From positions 332,702 through 396,701 of the forward strand of contig NZ_KE007371.1 in NCBI RefSeq assembly GCF_000400735.1: a DNA stretch of 64,000 bases, given 5' to 3'. Source of the stretch: Acinetobacter tandoii DSM 14970 = CIP 107469. GTDB taxonomy: Bacteria > Pseudomonadota > Gammaproteobacteria > Pseudomonadales > Moraxellaceae. Below are positions 35,818 to 44,606 of this stretch, piece by piece (position 1 is the first letter of the stretch; every line of letters starts with the position of its first letter). The translations under genes were made by a program, and so were the position numbers. The notes below the pieces were generated by a model that was not told the DNA's origin, did no database searches, and saw nothing but the letters and a program-made list of their open reading frames with translations.

Positions 35818-36258
35818 GTGCGTGCATTATTACAACGAGTACTTGAAGCCAAAGTGATCGTCGACGGTCAAGTCACGGGTGAAATTCAACATGGGTTGCT
35901 GGTCTTTTTAGGGCTAGGGAAAGAAGATCAGCTTGAAAAAGGCAAAAAGCTGATTGATAAAATCCTCAAGTACCGCATTTTTGATGATGAACAAGGCAAA
36001 ATGGGCTGGAACGTGGCACAAGCTCAAGGTGGCCTATTGTTGGTGTCGCAATTTACCCTCATGGCGCAAACGCAAAAAGGCTTACGCCCAGATTTTGGTC
36101 CTGCAATGCCGCCTGATGCTGCCAAAGTCTTGTATGAGCAATTGGTGGACTATGCCAAATCGCAATTTGGACAGGTACAAACAGGCATTTTTGCAGCAGA
36201 CATGAAAGTCCATTTAATTAATGATGGCCCTGTGACTTTTCAACTTGAAGTTGAATAA
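35818..36258 (+). CDS. dtd: D-aminoacyl-tRNA deacylase
   Basis: The 146-residue protein has MRALLQRVLEAKVIVDG, the GWNVAQAQGGLLLVSQFTLMAQT segment with the SQFTL motif, and NDGPVTFQLEV with the GPVT cis-Pro motif. It removes D-amino acids (and Gly from tRNA-Ala) from mischarged tRNA. Start is GTG at 35818. Monocistronic, divergent from pncB, with a strong terminator. Confidence 0.95.
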   Translation: MRALLQRVLEAKVIVDGQVTGEIQHGLLVFLGLGKEDQLEKGKKLIDKILKYRIFDDEQGKMGWNVAQAQGGLLLVSQFTLMAQTQKGLRPDFGPAMPPDAAKVLYEQLVDYAKSQFGQVQTGIFAADMKVHLINDGPVTFQLEVE

Positions 36259-36266
36259 AATATTCC

Positions 36267-36306
36267 GCAATAAAAAGCCTACAGTGAATTGTAGGCTTTT
36301 TATTGC
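36267..36306. terminator. Bidirectional intrinsic terminator, 17-bp stem
   Basis: A perfect 17-bp stem with a 6-nt loop (core AGCCTACA / TGTAGGCT, flanked by A and T tracts) lies between convergent dtd and SCP2 genes. Confidence 0.92.
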
Positions 36307-36321
36307 TTCGCAGTGAAAGAC

Positions 36322-36801
36322 TTATCGGCCTGTCTTTTCTTTTAAGAATTGACGTGCCAATTGAATTTTCTCTTTCACTGGTTTTGGTAATTTTGGTGGA
36401 ATCAATTTTGCAACTTTGTTAAACCAAACCAATAAGCTGAAGTCACCTTCCATTTTGATGCTGCCATTTTGCATCCCAGTCATAAATGCAGAAGGGTCTC
36501 CTTTCAACAAGGTTTTCACCCCTTGCTCGCTGTCTGCGAATTGCAAGATAAAATCAGCTTTCTCTGCATCGCCTGAAACTGTATCAATTTGTCCATTGTC
36601 GACAATAATTTGACGCGCTACGCCTTGATCTGTCCCAATTTGAATACGGAACTGACGCTCATGAATTAACTCGATAAATTTTGGACTGGTACGAGCCAGT
36701 TGTTTCATGCGCAACACTAAACTTGCTACTAAAAGATCAAGTGGATCCGTGCTCACATCGACCAATGGTAGTTTGACAACTGGAATTGAAGACAGTTTCA
36801 T
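36322..36801 (-). CDS. SCP2 sterol-binding domain protein
   Basis: The 159-residue protein has the SCP2-like fold: QFRIQIGTDQGVARQIIVDNGQIDTVSGDAEKADFILQF strands, a following helix EQGVKTLLKGDPSAFMTGMQNGSIKMEGDF, and a basic C-terminal helix LPKPVKEKIQLARQFLKEK. Such proteins bind lipids, and UbiJ-like relatives assist ubiquinone assembly. Which applies is not clear. It stands alone in minus orientation with its terminator shared with dtd. Confidence 0.82.
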   Translation of the reverse strand: MKLSSIPVVKLPLVDVSTDPLDLLVASLVLRMKQLARTSPKFIELIHERQFRIQIGTDQGVARQIIVDNGQIDTVSGDAEKADFILQFADSEQGVKTLLKGDPSAFMTGMQNGSIKMEGDFSLLVWFNKVAKLIPPKLPKPVKEKIQLARQFLKEKTGR

Positions 36802-37170
36802 GACGTTTGAAGCCTATTGTAATTGTAGAAAAATTGACTGCTCCATCCTACCATAACTTAATTCTGATGGAAGCTAGGCTTTGTATAACAATCCTGATCC
36901 GACCACCAAAGTCACAAACAAAATTTTTATTCTCATCATAAAAAGGCTGTCTTTTTACTAATACTTAAATCAGCAATTACAGCCTGTATAAGTGAAATGG
37001 ATTCAATCACAATCATAACATTAAAAATAAAAATTCATATGAAGCGATAAGCCGACTCTGGTATCAACCATAAGAATATAGATAAGCTGGTTGTATGGAT
37101 ATTTTCTTATGCTTCAGCTTCACCGAAACTGAGCTCCTTCCCACCTTGGCTGAAAAGGAGCAATAAACAC
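36802..37170. other. Intergenic region (369 bp) with one micro-ORF
   Basis: No ordinary gene. On the minus strand a 21-codon frame (36874-36939) reads MMRIKILFVTLVVGSGLLYKA, one hydrophobic segment with a basic start but no good ribosome site. A 7-bp stem with a long loop (GCTCCTT / AAGGAGC, 37133-37161) lies just after the stop of the 110-residue membrane protein gene. Confidence 0.45.
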
Positions 37171-37503
37171 TTAACGACTACTGTACTGCTGATCGTCCTC
37201 ATACACAGGAGTATGTTCAATATAGCGACGTTTAGATAAAGCACGTTCAGCACGACGGTCTTCTCGAAACAATAATAGCGTCACCATCGTCATGGCTAAA
37301 CTCACCGCTGCCAAATAGCTATACGCCATGGGTACATCAAATACGACCTGAATGCTGAGTCGAATCATTTCTAACAAGCCCCAGAACATCATACCTGCGA
37401 ACATAAAGCTCAGCCAACGGCGATAAGGCGAGAAGAAAACAGCAATCAATGCAACAGCCACACAACTCAAGCCAATTATGGTTGCTAAATTCGCTGTGAC
37501 CAT
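37171..37503 (-). CDS. Small predicted inner-membrane protein
   Basis: The 110-residue protein has three or four hydrophobic segments (VTANLATIIGLSCVAVALIAVFF, WLSFMFAGMMFWGLLEMI, YSYLAAVSLAMTMVTLLLF) and a charged Arg-rich tail ending in YEDDQQYSSR. I do not recognise the family. ATG 37503 is chosen because GGAGG stands five bases before it; the upstream ATG at 37521 lacks such a site. Neighbours give no hint of function. Confidence 0.72.
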   Translation of the reverse strand: MVTANLATIIGLSCVAVALIAVFFSPYRRWLSFMFAGMMFWGLLEMIRLSIQVVFDVPMAYSYLAAVSLAMTMVTLLLFREDRRAERALSKRRYIEHTPVYEDDQQYSSR

Positions 37504-37914
37504 AAAAACCTCCGTCTTCAATGGGAATCGTGTCTGGGCAGATACTCAACCCTTAATTCTCACGACCTATATTAATTTTGTGAAATTTGTTTATCTGCAT
37601 CTCTATGCAAGCATTATGAGCAGTTTTAAACAGAAAAAAAGGCATGCTTTTTTATTAAACGACATACATTGTCGCAATATTATTTTGTCATTACATTTTT
37701 TGTCATTTCGACTTGAATGGAAGCAAGATATGCCATGAGTTGGCGTGTCATTACAAAAAAACAACGGGTTTTTTCACTGAAAAAAATATTTTTTAGATAC
37801 CCGATATGAAGCAGATTGTGCCCAATCGTTAGATGATTTTTTAATACAAAAGTCACGCAGAAGAAAACAAAAAACGCAATCCTAAGATTGCGTTTTTTCA
37901 TGAAACTGTAATGG
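37504..37914. other. Intergenic region (411 bp)
   Basis: No gene is supported. TGTCATTACA occurs twice (37686-37695 and 37746-37755), and TTTGTCATT also twice (37684 and 37699). A good terminator for serB is at 37869-37898. The 86-codon frame running into it has no ribosome site and looks like chance. Confidence 0.5.
37869..37898 (-). terminator. serB terminator
   Basis: AAAAAACGCAAT / ATTGCGTTTTTT hairpin with a 6-nt loop, located directly after serB on the minus strand. Confidence 0.88.
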
Positions 37915-39135
37915 TTACGCGCAGTTAAGATCTTTATCATGCACACCCAACAAGTATAAAACTCCATCGAGTCCTACACTTGAAATCGCCTGATTGGCAT
38001 TCTGACGGACTAAAGGTTTCGCACGGAAAGCAACCCCTAAGCCTGCCAAAGACAACATGGGTAAATCATTGGCACCATCCCCCACCGCAATGGTTTGCTC
38101 TGGTGAAATACCCATATTATCTGCCAGTTCACTCAACAAAAATGCCTTACGTGCACCATCGACAATATGTCCTTTGACTTCACCTGTGACGTAACCATCT
38201 TGTACATCTAGTACATTGGCATGCACTTCATCAATCCCGAGTTTGGCTTGTAAATACTCTGCAAAGTACTGGAAGCCACCCGATAAAATTGCTGTTCTAT
38301 AACCTAATGATTTTAAGGTTGTAATTAAGCGTTCAGCACCTTCTGTAATGGTCAAACGTTCCGCAATTTTAGGCAATACCGAAGCATCCAAACCTTTCAA
38401 TAACGCCACACGCGCACGGAAACTTTGTTGGAAATCTAGTTCCCCTTGCATAGCACGTTCAGTAATTTCTGCAACTTGCTCACCCACACCCGCTTCAATC
38501 GCCAATTCATCAATCACCTCTTGTTCAATGAGGGTCGAGTCCATGTCAAAACAGACTAAACGGCTGTTGCGACGATAAGCATTGTCTTCTTGCACCGCAA
38601 TATCAATACTGAGTTCAGAAGACAAACGTAAACAAGCTGCGCGCATTGCTGTTGCATCTAACATTTGTCCACTTAGACCAAACTGCACACAAGAACGTTT
38701 TGGTCCTTCCAACTGATTTTGTAGTTGTGGACGGCCTGATAAACGGGTCACTGTTTCGATATTAAAACCTTGGTTCGACACAATATTGGTAACAGCTTGT
38801 AAATGTGCAGCCGTCAGTTCAGGCGCCAAAGCCGTAACAATATAGCGTGTCCGTCCACCTTCACTTACCCATTGATCATATTCTGTTGCAGAGATCGGTT
38901 TAAAGCGCACTGTTAAGCCGATATCATGTGCTAGAATCAGAATTTCCTTCATGGCTAATGCTGTTGCAGTCTGGTCATCTGACGAAACAACAATACCTAA
39001 AGTCAGTTGATTATGGATGACGGCTTGTCCAACATCTAGAATTTGTAAGGAATGAGTGGACAAAACCCGCATTAATCGAGTGAATTGATTAGGCTGGTCG
39101 GGTCCCAAAAATGATATAAGAATGATTTCTCGCAT
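37915..39135 (-). CDS. serB: Phosphoserine phosphatase with two ACT-like regions
   Basis: The 406-residue enzyme has the HAD nucleophile motif CFDMDSTLIEQEVIDELA, ILSGGF, and GDGANDLPML. Ahead of it are about 180 residues that look like two ACT-type regulatory regions (MREIILISFLGPDQPNQFTRLMRVLS and RYIVTALAPELTAAHLQAVTNIVSNQGFNIETV), making it longer than the 322-residue E. coli enzyme and closer to two-ACT forms known from other bacteria. It catalyses the last step of serine synthesis. It is divergent from an AhpA/SMP-type gene, as in E. coli (serB/ytjB). Confidence 0.95.
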   Translation of the reverse strand: MREIILISFLGPDQPNQFTRLMRVLSTHSLQILDVGQAVIHNQLTLGIVVSSDDQTATALAMKEILILAHDIGLTVRFKPISATEYDQWVSEGGRTRYIVTALAPELTAAHLQAVTNIVSNQGFNIETVTRLSGRPQLQNQLEGPKRSCVQFGLSGQMLDATAMRAACLRLSSELSIDIAVQEDNAYRRNSRLVCFDMDSTLIEQEVIDELAIEAGVGEQVAEITERAMQGELDFQQSFRARVALLKGLDASVLPKIAERLTITEGAERLITTLKSLGYRTAILSGGFQYFAEYLQAKLGIDEVHANVLDVQDGYVTGEVKGHIVDGARKAFLLSELADNMGISPEQTIAVGDGANDLPMLSLAGLGVAFRAKPLVRQNANQAISSVGLDGVLYLLGVHDKDLNCA

Positions 39136-39212
39136 GAATTGACTCGGGTCTGAGCTACAACTATTGTGAGAATCATAATCGAATTTGAATAGAATTGCCT
39201 TGGAAGTTTACG

Positions 39213-40466
39213 TTGAATGCGCCTAGACAAGGGCTATTTGCTAGCCTACTGATAATAAGTTTTGCACTTCATACCTTTTTATTGGTGATTGCAACCACTC
39301 ACCAACTGAATGAGAACCGTGCGAATCAGGGACAGTTGATGACCAGCCAATTGGTCACAGACAGCTTATCTGAGCTTGAACCTGCCAATACGGTATCACT
39401 GGCCTTGTTGGTGAATCGTTATGCCACCAATCCAAGTGTCGCCTCTATTCGAATTTTGGACGGCGCCAATCAGGTTTTGGCAACAGGTGGTTTATCCAAA
39501 ACCCGTGATGGTGAGGTTTTTGTTCGTGATGCCCTACAAAATGAGAAAAAAGTCGGCACCATAGAAATTACCCTGATCAAACCTAGTATTGGGGAAATTT
39601 TACGGACTCAATGGTTAGCCATTTTGTTCTCGTTCTTTATTCATGGTCTGTTATGGTTAGGTTACCGCGCGATTGCCCGCCCAAGCCGTACCGAATATTT
39701 AGCACGTATTAATAATGAATCACGCTTAAAACACGAAATTCAGGCCTTAACTCAAGCACTGGAGCAAGAGAAACATAATGCTGCGTTAACCATTGCGCAA
39801 GCCCAACAGCAGTTCCAAAATAAAAATAAAGCCAAAGAAATTAAACCTGTGATTTTGGATGATTGCTCAGTCGCATTGAACATTCAATATTATGATCCGA
39901 AGCAACTCCTCGATTCCGTCAATCAGACCGTATCTGTACCCTATTTCAATTTGTGCCAGATTTTCTTAAATAAAAGTATTGAACTTGCTGTTCAGCACTA
40001 TAAATTGAATCGCTCCGACATTACCACGGTACAACAATTCAGTGCGCAAGGGGCAACCATCACTTTATCGGCAGACATGCCTAATGCCGTGCCTTGTCTA
40101 GTGATGATTAGCTCAGTGTTCCAATTATTGTCGGAAGTTTTATATAAACGCTACCGTGAAGAAAAACGTTTCGTGTTACAAACACGCAGTGCTATTTCTT
40201 CGTCTGTAGAAGCAATGCAGTTGTCTGCGGTTCAAGCGGCTGAACGTCTGGTCCATCAACTCTCTGCCAAAGAAAGTGCGGTTCATCTAAACAATGAATT
40301 GTTAAAGGATATCAGCGAACACTATGACTTGGTGTCCTTACCGAATCCGACCAATGTATTGACTCGTCATGCCTTTATGGTCAATGGGATGGATAGCAGT
40401 ACAGCCGAATTGGCACAAAGTTTAAGAACTGAGATTTTGAAAGGTAAACAATCTAAAGCCTCATAA
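39213..40466 (+). CDS. AhpA/YtjB (SMP)-type membrane protein
   Basis: The 417-residue protein has an N-terminal helix (LFASLLIISFALHTFLLVIATT), a periplasmic region (about residues 27-125), a second helix (LRTQWLAILFSFFIHGLLWLGY), then a coiled coil (HEIQALTQALEQEKHNAALTIAQAQQQ) and a cytoplasmic domain. This and the position beside serB agree with the SMP/YtjB family. In E. coli it is called AhpA/Smp; role unclear. The start is TTG: 39213 has GGAAG six bases upstream, better than the TTG at 39195 (two starts in one frame). Confidence 0.7.
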   Translation: MNAPRQGLFASLLIISFALHTFLLVIATTHQLNENRANQGQLMTSQLVTDSLSELEPANTVSLALLVNRYATNPSVASIRILDGANQVLATGGLSKTRDGEVFVRDALQNEKKVGTIEITLIKPSIGEILRTQWLAILFSFFIHGLLWLGYRAIARPSRTEYLARINNESRLKHEIQALTQALEQEKHNAALTIAQAQQQFQNKNKAKEIKPVILDDCSVALNIQYYDPKQLLDSVNQTVSVPYFNLCQIFLNKSIELAVQHYKLNRSDITTVQQFSAQGATITLSADMPNAVPCLVMISSVFQLLSEVLYKRYREEKRFVLQTRSAISSSVEAMQLSAVQAAERLVHQLSAKESAVHLNNELLKDISEHYDLVSLPNPTNVLTRHAFMVNGMDSSTAELAQSLRTEILKGKQSKAS

Positions 40467-40478
40467 GCTTGCTTCGAT

Positions 40479-40509
40479 AAAAAAGCCTGACTCGTATCAG
40501 GCTTTTTTT
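40479..40509. terminator. Bidirectional intrinsic terminator
   Basis: AAAAAAGCCTGA / TCAGGCTTTTTTT hairpin with a 6-nt loop between the convergent SMP-type gene and ppk1. Confidence 0.9.
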
Positions 40510-40526
40510 GTGCGGTCTTTAAAAGA

Positions 40527-42590
40527 TTAAATTTTTTGTAAGCTCTTGCTGATTAAGAACTCTTGCGCGGAATGAGGCACTTCATCTGGAGCAACGCAGG
40601 CTTGAATCCACTCTCCAGTAGACTGCAATTGCCATGTACCCTTTTGATCCGACAAATAATTGAGTAAACCATCTTGCAGAATACGCTTTTTGATCTTCGA
40701 GTCTAAAATAGGAAAGCAGGTTTCGACACGTGAAAATAAATTACGTCCCATCCAGTCTGCGCTGGCACAGTACAGTTTCTTTTCTCCGCCCTGTTCAAAA
40801 TAATACACACGGGTATGTTCCAAGAAACGTCCCACAATCGATCGCACTCGTATATTTTCGGACAAGCCCTCCAGTTGCGGAACCAAACAGCAAATTGAAC
40901 GAATAATCAGTTCAATGTTCACCCCTGCCTGTGAGGCACGATATAAAGCAGCAATCAGTTGTGGCTCGGTCAGTGCATTGACCTTAATGATAATACGCGC
41001 GTTTTTTCCCGCTTGTGCGTATGCAATTTCCTGATCAATCAACTTCAGTAATTCTGTATGCAAAGTAAAAGGCGCATGTAGCAAAGTCTTTAATTTTGCC
41101 ATTTTACCCATGCCCGTCAGTTCTTGGAACATCAGGTGTACATCTTCACAGATGTCAGGTTGCGTGGTCATCAAGCTATAATCGGTATATATTCGGGCAT
41201 TCCCTGCATGATAATTGCCTGTGCCTAAATGTGCATAACGCGCCAATTGCTGATCTTCACGACGTACGATTAAAATCATTTTGGCGTGGGTTTTATAACC
41301 CACAATGCCATATACCACTACCGCCCCCGCTTCTTGCAAGACATTGGCTACGGTAATATTCGACTCTTCATCAAAACGTGCCCGCAGTTCAATCACCGCT
41401 GTGACTTCTTTGCCATTACGCGCAGCTTCTGCTAAGGCTTGCACAATTTCCGAATCTGCTCCACTACGATATAACGTTTGTTTAATGGCCAATACATTCG
41501 GATCTTTTGCCGCTTCACGTAATAAACTGATCACAGGTTGAAATGAGTCAAAAGGATGATGCAGTAATACATCTTCTTTTTTCAAAATTTCAAAGATGGA
41601 CTGTTGCTTGCGAAAGGGCTTGGGAATGACAGGATTAAACACAGGATATTTTAAATCAGGGCGATCAAAACTGGTGGTTAAGCGCGATAAATTGATGGGC
41701 CCCGAAATCGAATACAAATGTTGTTGATCTAAATCGAATTGATTAAGCAAATAATCCGTAATTTCACGAGGACAATCATCTTCAATTTCTAAACGCACCG
41801 CGCGACCAAAACGCCGAGAAGACAGCTCATCTTTTAATGCCACCGCCAGATCATCGACATCTTCAGATAAAATTAAATCCGCATTGCGTGTGACGCGGAA
41901 AGCATAACAACCTGTCGCTCTCATGCCAGGAAATAAATCGCTGATATGTTGTTGAATAATAGCGGTCAGGAAAATCTGTTCTTGATGGTTCCCTACCACA
42001 CTCTCAGGCAAATGAATCAAACGTGGTAAAGAACGCGGTGCAGGCACAATCGCCATTTCGATTTCACGTCCAAAAGCATCTTTACCTTCTAGGCTGACAA
42101 TGAAATTCAGGCTTTTATTCACCAAACGCGGAAAAGGATGTGATGGATCCAAACTGATTGGGGTCAACACAGGCTGCACTTGTTTAGCAAAATAGTGGGC
42201 AATCCACGGCTTATGCTTTTCTAAAATATCTTGATATTGAATGAAATGAATCCCAAAGTCTTGTAGCTGCGGCAAAATGGAATGATTGAAAATCTCGTAC
42301 TGCTCTTGTACCGCCTGATGCACAATAGTCGAAAGTTCAGACAAAACTACATCGGTTGGAATACCGTCAGGCATTCGGGTAATGGCGTTTAAATCCTGTT
42401 GCTTCATTAGCCCCGCAACTCGAATTTCAAAAAATTCATCCAGATTGCGGGAGAAAATAATCAGGAAGTTAAGGCGCTCTAAAATGGGTAAATCAGGATT
42501 TCTCGCTTGAGCTAGAACACGCCGATTAAATTCAATGAGCGCCAATTCACGATTGAAATACGTTGCTGATGAATGCTGAAAATTTTTCAT
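40527..42590 (-). CDS. ppk1: Polyphosphate kinase
   Basis: The 687-residue enzyme has [19 protein letters not shown] at the N-terminus, [19 protein letters not shown] with the phosphorylated catalytic His, [25 protein letters not shown] and the closing [16 protein letters not shown], the Ppk1 set. It makes inorganic polyphosphate from ATP at the membrane. Its leader carries a short hairpin and a possible Pho half-box. It is separate from the phoBR genes by about 8 kb. Confidence 0.96.
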   Translation of the reverse strand: MKNFQHSSATYFNRELALIEFNRRVLAQARNPDLPILERLNFLIIFSRNLDEFFEIRVAGLMKQQDLNAITRMPDGIPTDVVLSELSTIVHQAVQEQYEIFNHSILPQLQDFGIHFIQYQDILEKHKPWIAHYFAKQVQPVLTPISLDPSHPFPRLVNKSLNFIVSLEGKDAFGREIEMAIVPAPRSLPRLIHLPESVVGNHQEQIFLTAIIQQHISDLFPGMRATGCYAFRVTRNADLILSEDVDDLAVALKDELSSRRFGRAVRLEIEDDCPREITDYLLNQFDLDQQHLYSISGPINLSRLTTSFDRPDLKYPVFNPVIPKPFRKQQSIFEILKKEDVLLHHPFDSFQPVISLLREAAKDPNVLAIKQTLYRSGADSEIVQALAEAARNGKEVTAVIELRARFDEESNITVANVLQEAGAVVVYGIVGYKTHAKMILIVRREDQQLARYAHLGTGNYHAGNARIYTDYSLMTTQPDICEDVHLMFQELTGMGKMAKLKTLLHAPFTLHTELLKLIDQEIAYAQAGKNARIIIKVNALTEPQLIAALYRASQAGVNIELIIRSICCLVPQLEGLSENIRVRSIVGRFLEHTRVYYFEQGGEKKLYCASADWMGRNLFSRVETCFPILDSKIKKRILQDGLLNYLSDQKGTWQLQSTGEWIQACVAPDEVPHSAQEFLISKSLQKI

Positions 42591-42604
42591 TTTGACTCAA
42601 TATG

Positions 42605-42622
42605 GTTGATTTTTTAATCAAC
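42605..42622 (-). promoter_or_regulatory. Hairpin in the ppk1 leader
   Basis: GTTGATT, TTTT loop, AATCAAC: a perfect 7-bp stem ending 15 bases before the ppk1 start. It could affect initiation or be a DNA-level operator. Confidence 0.4.
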
Positions 42623-42758
42623 TCTTTACCCTCTGTGCCTGCATGTTATGTAGTGTTTATGACATTTTTATTACACGCTTGAACTCAGCTTGAATATGCG
42701 AACTCACTGTTTACTTTATAAACACTTGGTCAAATTTTTATTAAAAATCACACTGATT

Positions 42759-43733
42759 TCATTCAGATTTTCGAGCGTCTAACTCTGACTCAGCAACCGA
42801 TTTATGCTGTCGACTTGCCCAATAGGTCGCCAAAATCGGCCCAGAAATATTATGCCATAAACTAAAAATTGCACTGGGTAAGGCGGTTAATGGCGCTGTT
42901 GCAAAATGAACTGCGGCTAATGCCACGCCCAGACCTGAGTTTTGCATCCCGACCTCAATCGCCACAGCCTTACTGTCTGCATAATTTAAATGGAATAAAC
43001 GGCTGCACCCAAATCCCAACAGATATCCTAGGCCATTGTGTAATGCCACCACCAGAAAAATCAATAAACCTGAATGTAACAACTGTGCTTTACTGCCACC
43101 AATAATGGCCGCCACAATCAACACGATAGCCAACACCGAAATCAGCGGCATCACAGTGATGTACTGCTGAATCCGTTGTTTCAATAAACGTCTTAAAATT
43201 AAGCCCACCACAATCGGCAATAGCACCACCTGTAAAATAGAACTCAGCATCGACCACGTATTAATTTCAATCCATTGACTCGCAAGCAGATAGAAAATAA
43301 ATGGGGTAAGTATTGGAGCCAATAAGGTCGAAACCGCAGTGCAAGCGACAGATAATGCCGTATTGCCCTTTGCCATGTAAGTAATGACATTCGAAGCGGT
43401 TCCCCCAGGACAACAGCCCACTAAAATCACCCCAACTGCCAGCTCTGTAGGCAATTGAAAAATCAAACATAGGACATAAGCCAACAATGGCATCACCACA
43501 AATTGTGCGATTACTCCAATACAGACCGCTTTCGGCGTTTGTGCTATCGCTTTAAAGTCCTCCAGTTGCATGGTCATCCCCATGCCCAACATAATAATTC
43601 CCAACATCCATGGGATATAAGCTTTTAACCACACAAAGGCTTCAGGCAGAATTAATGCAATGGCTGCAAACAGCACCACCCACAAAGCAAAAGTTTTCTG
43701 AATCAAACGGCTCAATTGCAATAATGCAGACAT
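42759..43733 (-). CDS. Bile acid:sodium symporter family protein
   Basis: The 324-residue protein has about ten hydrophobic helices and the family motifs VGCCPGGTASNVITYMAKGNTALSVACTAVS and AIEVGMQNSGLGVALA (Na+ site region). Members carry bile acids, pantoate, or other organic anions; substrate here is not determined. ATG 43733. It is followed by the ppk1 promoter region on the same strand (169 bases), so not obviously an operon. Confidence 0.9.
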   Translation of the reverse strand: MSALLQLSRLIQKTFALWVVLFAAIALILPEAFVWLKAYIPWMLGIIMLGMGMTMQLEDFKAIAQTPKAVCIGVIAQFVVMPLLAYVLCLIFQLPTELAVGVILVGCCPGGTASNVITYMAKGNTALSVACTAVSTLLAPILTPFIFYLLASQWIEINTWSMLSSILQVVLLPIVVGLILRRLLKQRIQQYITVMPLISVLAIVLIVAAIIGGSKAQLLHSGLLIFLVVALHNGLGYLLGFGCSRLFHLNYADSKAVAIEVGMQNSGLGVALAAVHFATAPLTALPSAIFSLWHNISGPILATYWASRQHKSVAESELDARKSE

Positions 43734-43786
43734 CGTCAGTCCTCAATGGGTAGGCAAACTAGAGAAGGTGAAGCGAGATAAGAGAG

Positions 43787-44431
43787 TTATGCAGACATGG
43801 CTGTAACAATATCTTTGATGTAGACCCGTCGCACACCAGCAGCCAACATATCTTGCCAAGCATGTTGCAACGAACCATTTAAATCAATTGCTTTGGTTGC
43901 ATCGGCAATCACATAGGTTTTAAAACCTAAACGACAGGCATCTATCGCTGTCCATGCCACACAGAAGTCCGTTGCAATACCCACGATATACACCGTATCT
44001 ATGCCGCGTGCATTTAAATAACCTGCCAAACCTGTCGTGGTTTTTCGGTCTGCTTCCATAAATGCTGAATAACTGTCGATATTTACATGCATGCCTTTAC
44101 GGATAATCAATTGGGCTTGGGGTAAGGCTAAATCAGGATGAAAATCGGCATCATGGCTACCTTGTACACAATGCACTGGCCAAAGCACCTGTGTGCCATA
44201 AGGCAGTTCAATCTGATCGAAGGCTTGTTTACCCACATGATTGTCGGCAAAAGAAATATGCTGTGCGGGATGCCAGTCTTGGGTCAGAATAATTTGTTCA
44301 AAATAATTCCCCAATTGATTTATTTTGGGGATAATTTGGTCGGCATGGGCAACCGCAAGATTTCCTCCTGGGGTAAAACCATTTTGTACATCCACCACAA
44401 TCAACGCTTTTTTGTTTTGTATCTGTTGCAT
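43787..44431 (-). CDS. pncA: Nicotinamidase
   Basis: The 214-residue isochorismatase-fold enzyme has the catalytic Asp in VVDVQNGFTPGG, Lys in IIRKGMH and Cys in ATDFCVAWTAIDA, and metal-binding residues in DWHPAQHISFA. It hydrolyses nicotinamide to nicotinate for PncB. Start is uncertain: ATG 44431 best fits the family N-terminus, but a GTG at 44446 and a TTG at 44479 are in frame and no clear ribosome site decides. Confidence 0.92.
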   Translation of the reverse strand: MQQIQNKKALIVVDVQNGFTPGGNLAVAHADQIIPKINQLGNYFEQIILTQDWHPAQHISFADNHVGKQAFDQIELPYGTQVLWPVHCVQGSHDADFHPDLALPQAQLIIRKGMHVNIDSYSAFMEADRKTTTGLAGYLNARGIDTVYIVGIATDFCVAWTAIDACRLGFKTYVIADATKAIDLNGSLQHAWQDMLAAGVRRVYIKDIVTAMSA

Positions 44432-44565
44432 GTCCGTTTCATTCACTGTTCTTTTTAATTGTTCGCTAGCATATAACAAAAGTTCAAGGATGTAGTGAGC
44501 GCATCAGTCTCACTGCCTTGATCTACAACAATTCCTGCTGTTACCGATTGTTTATTGCCCATAAA

Positions 44566-44589
44566 AATAGCCCGTAAATACGGGCTATT
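44566..44589 (-). terminator. Terminator after the MFS gene
   Basis: AATAGCCCGTA / TACGGGCTATT with a 2-nt spacer; on the minus strand it is followed by TTTTTA, consistent with terminating the MFS transcript that ends at 44607. Confidence 0.75.
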
Positions 44590-44606
44590 CATAGACTATA
44601 GGCTAT

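Noticed and set aside
37478..37738. 86-codon plus-strand frame in the gap before serB
   Set aside because: It begins inside the opposite-strand membrane gene, lacks a ribosome site and has no protein-like pattern.
37684..37755. TTTGTCATT and TGTCATTACA repeats as Pho boxes
   Set aside because: Spacing of 15 and 60 bases does not fit PhoB periodicity and no gene starts suitably downstream.
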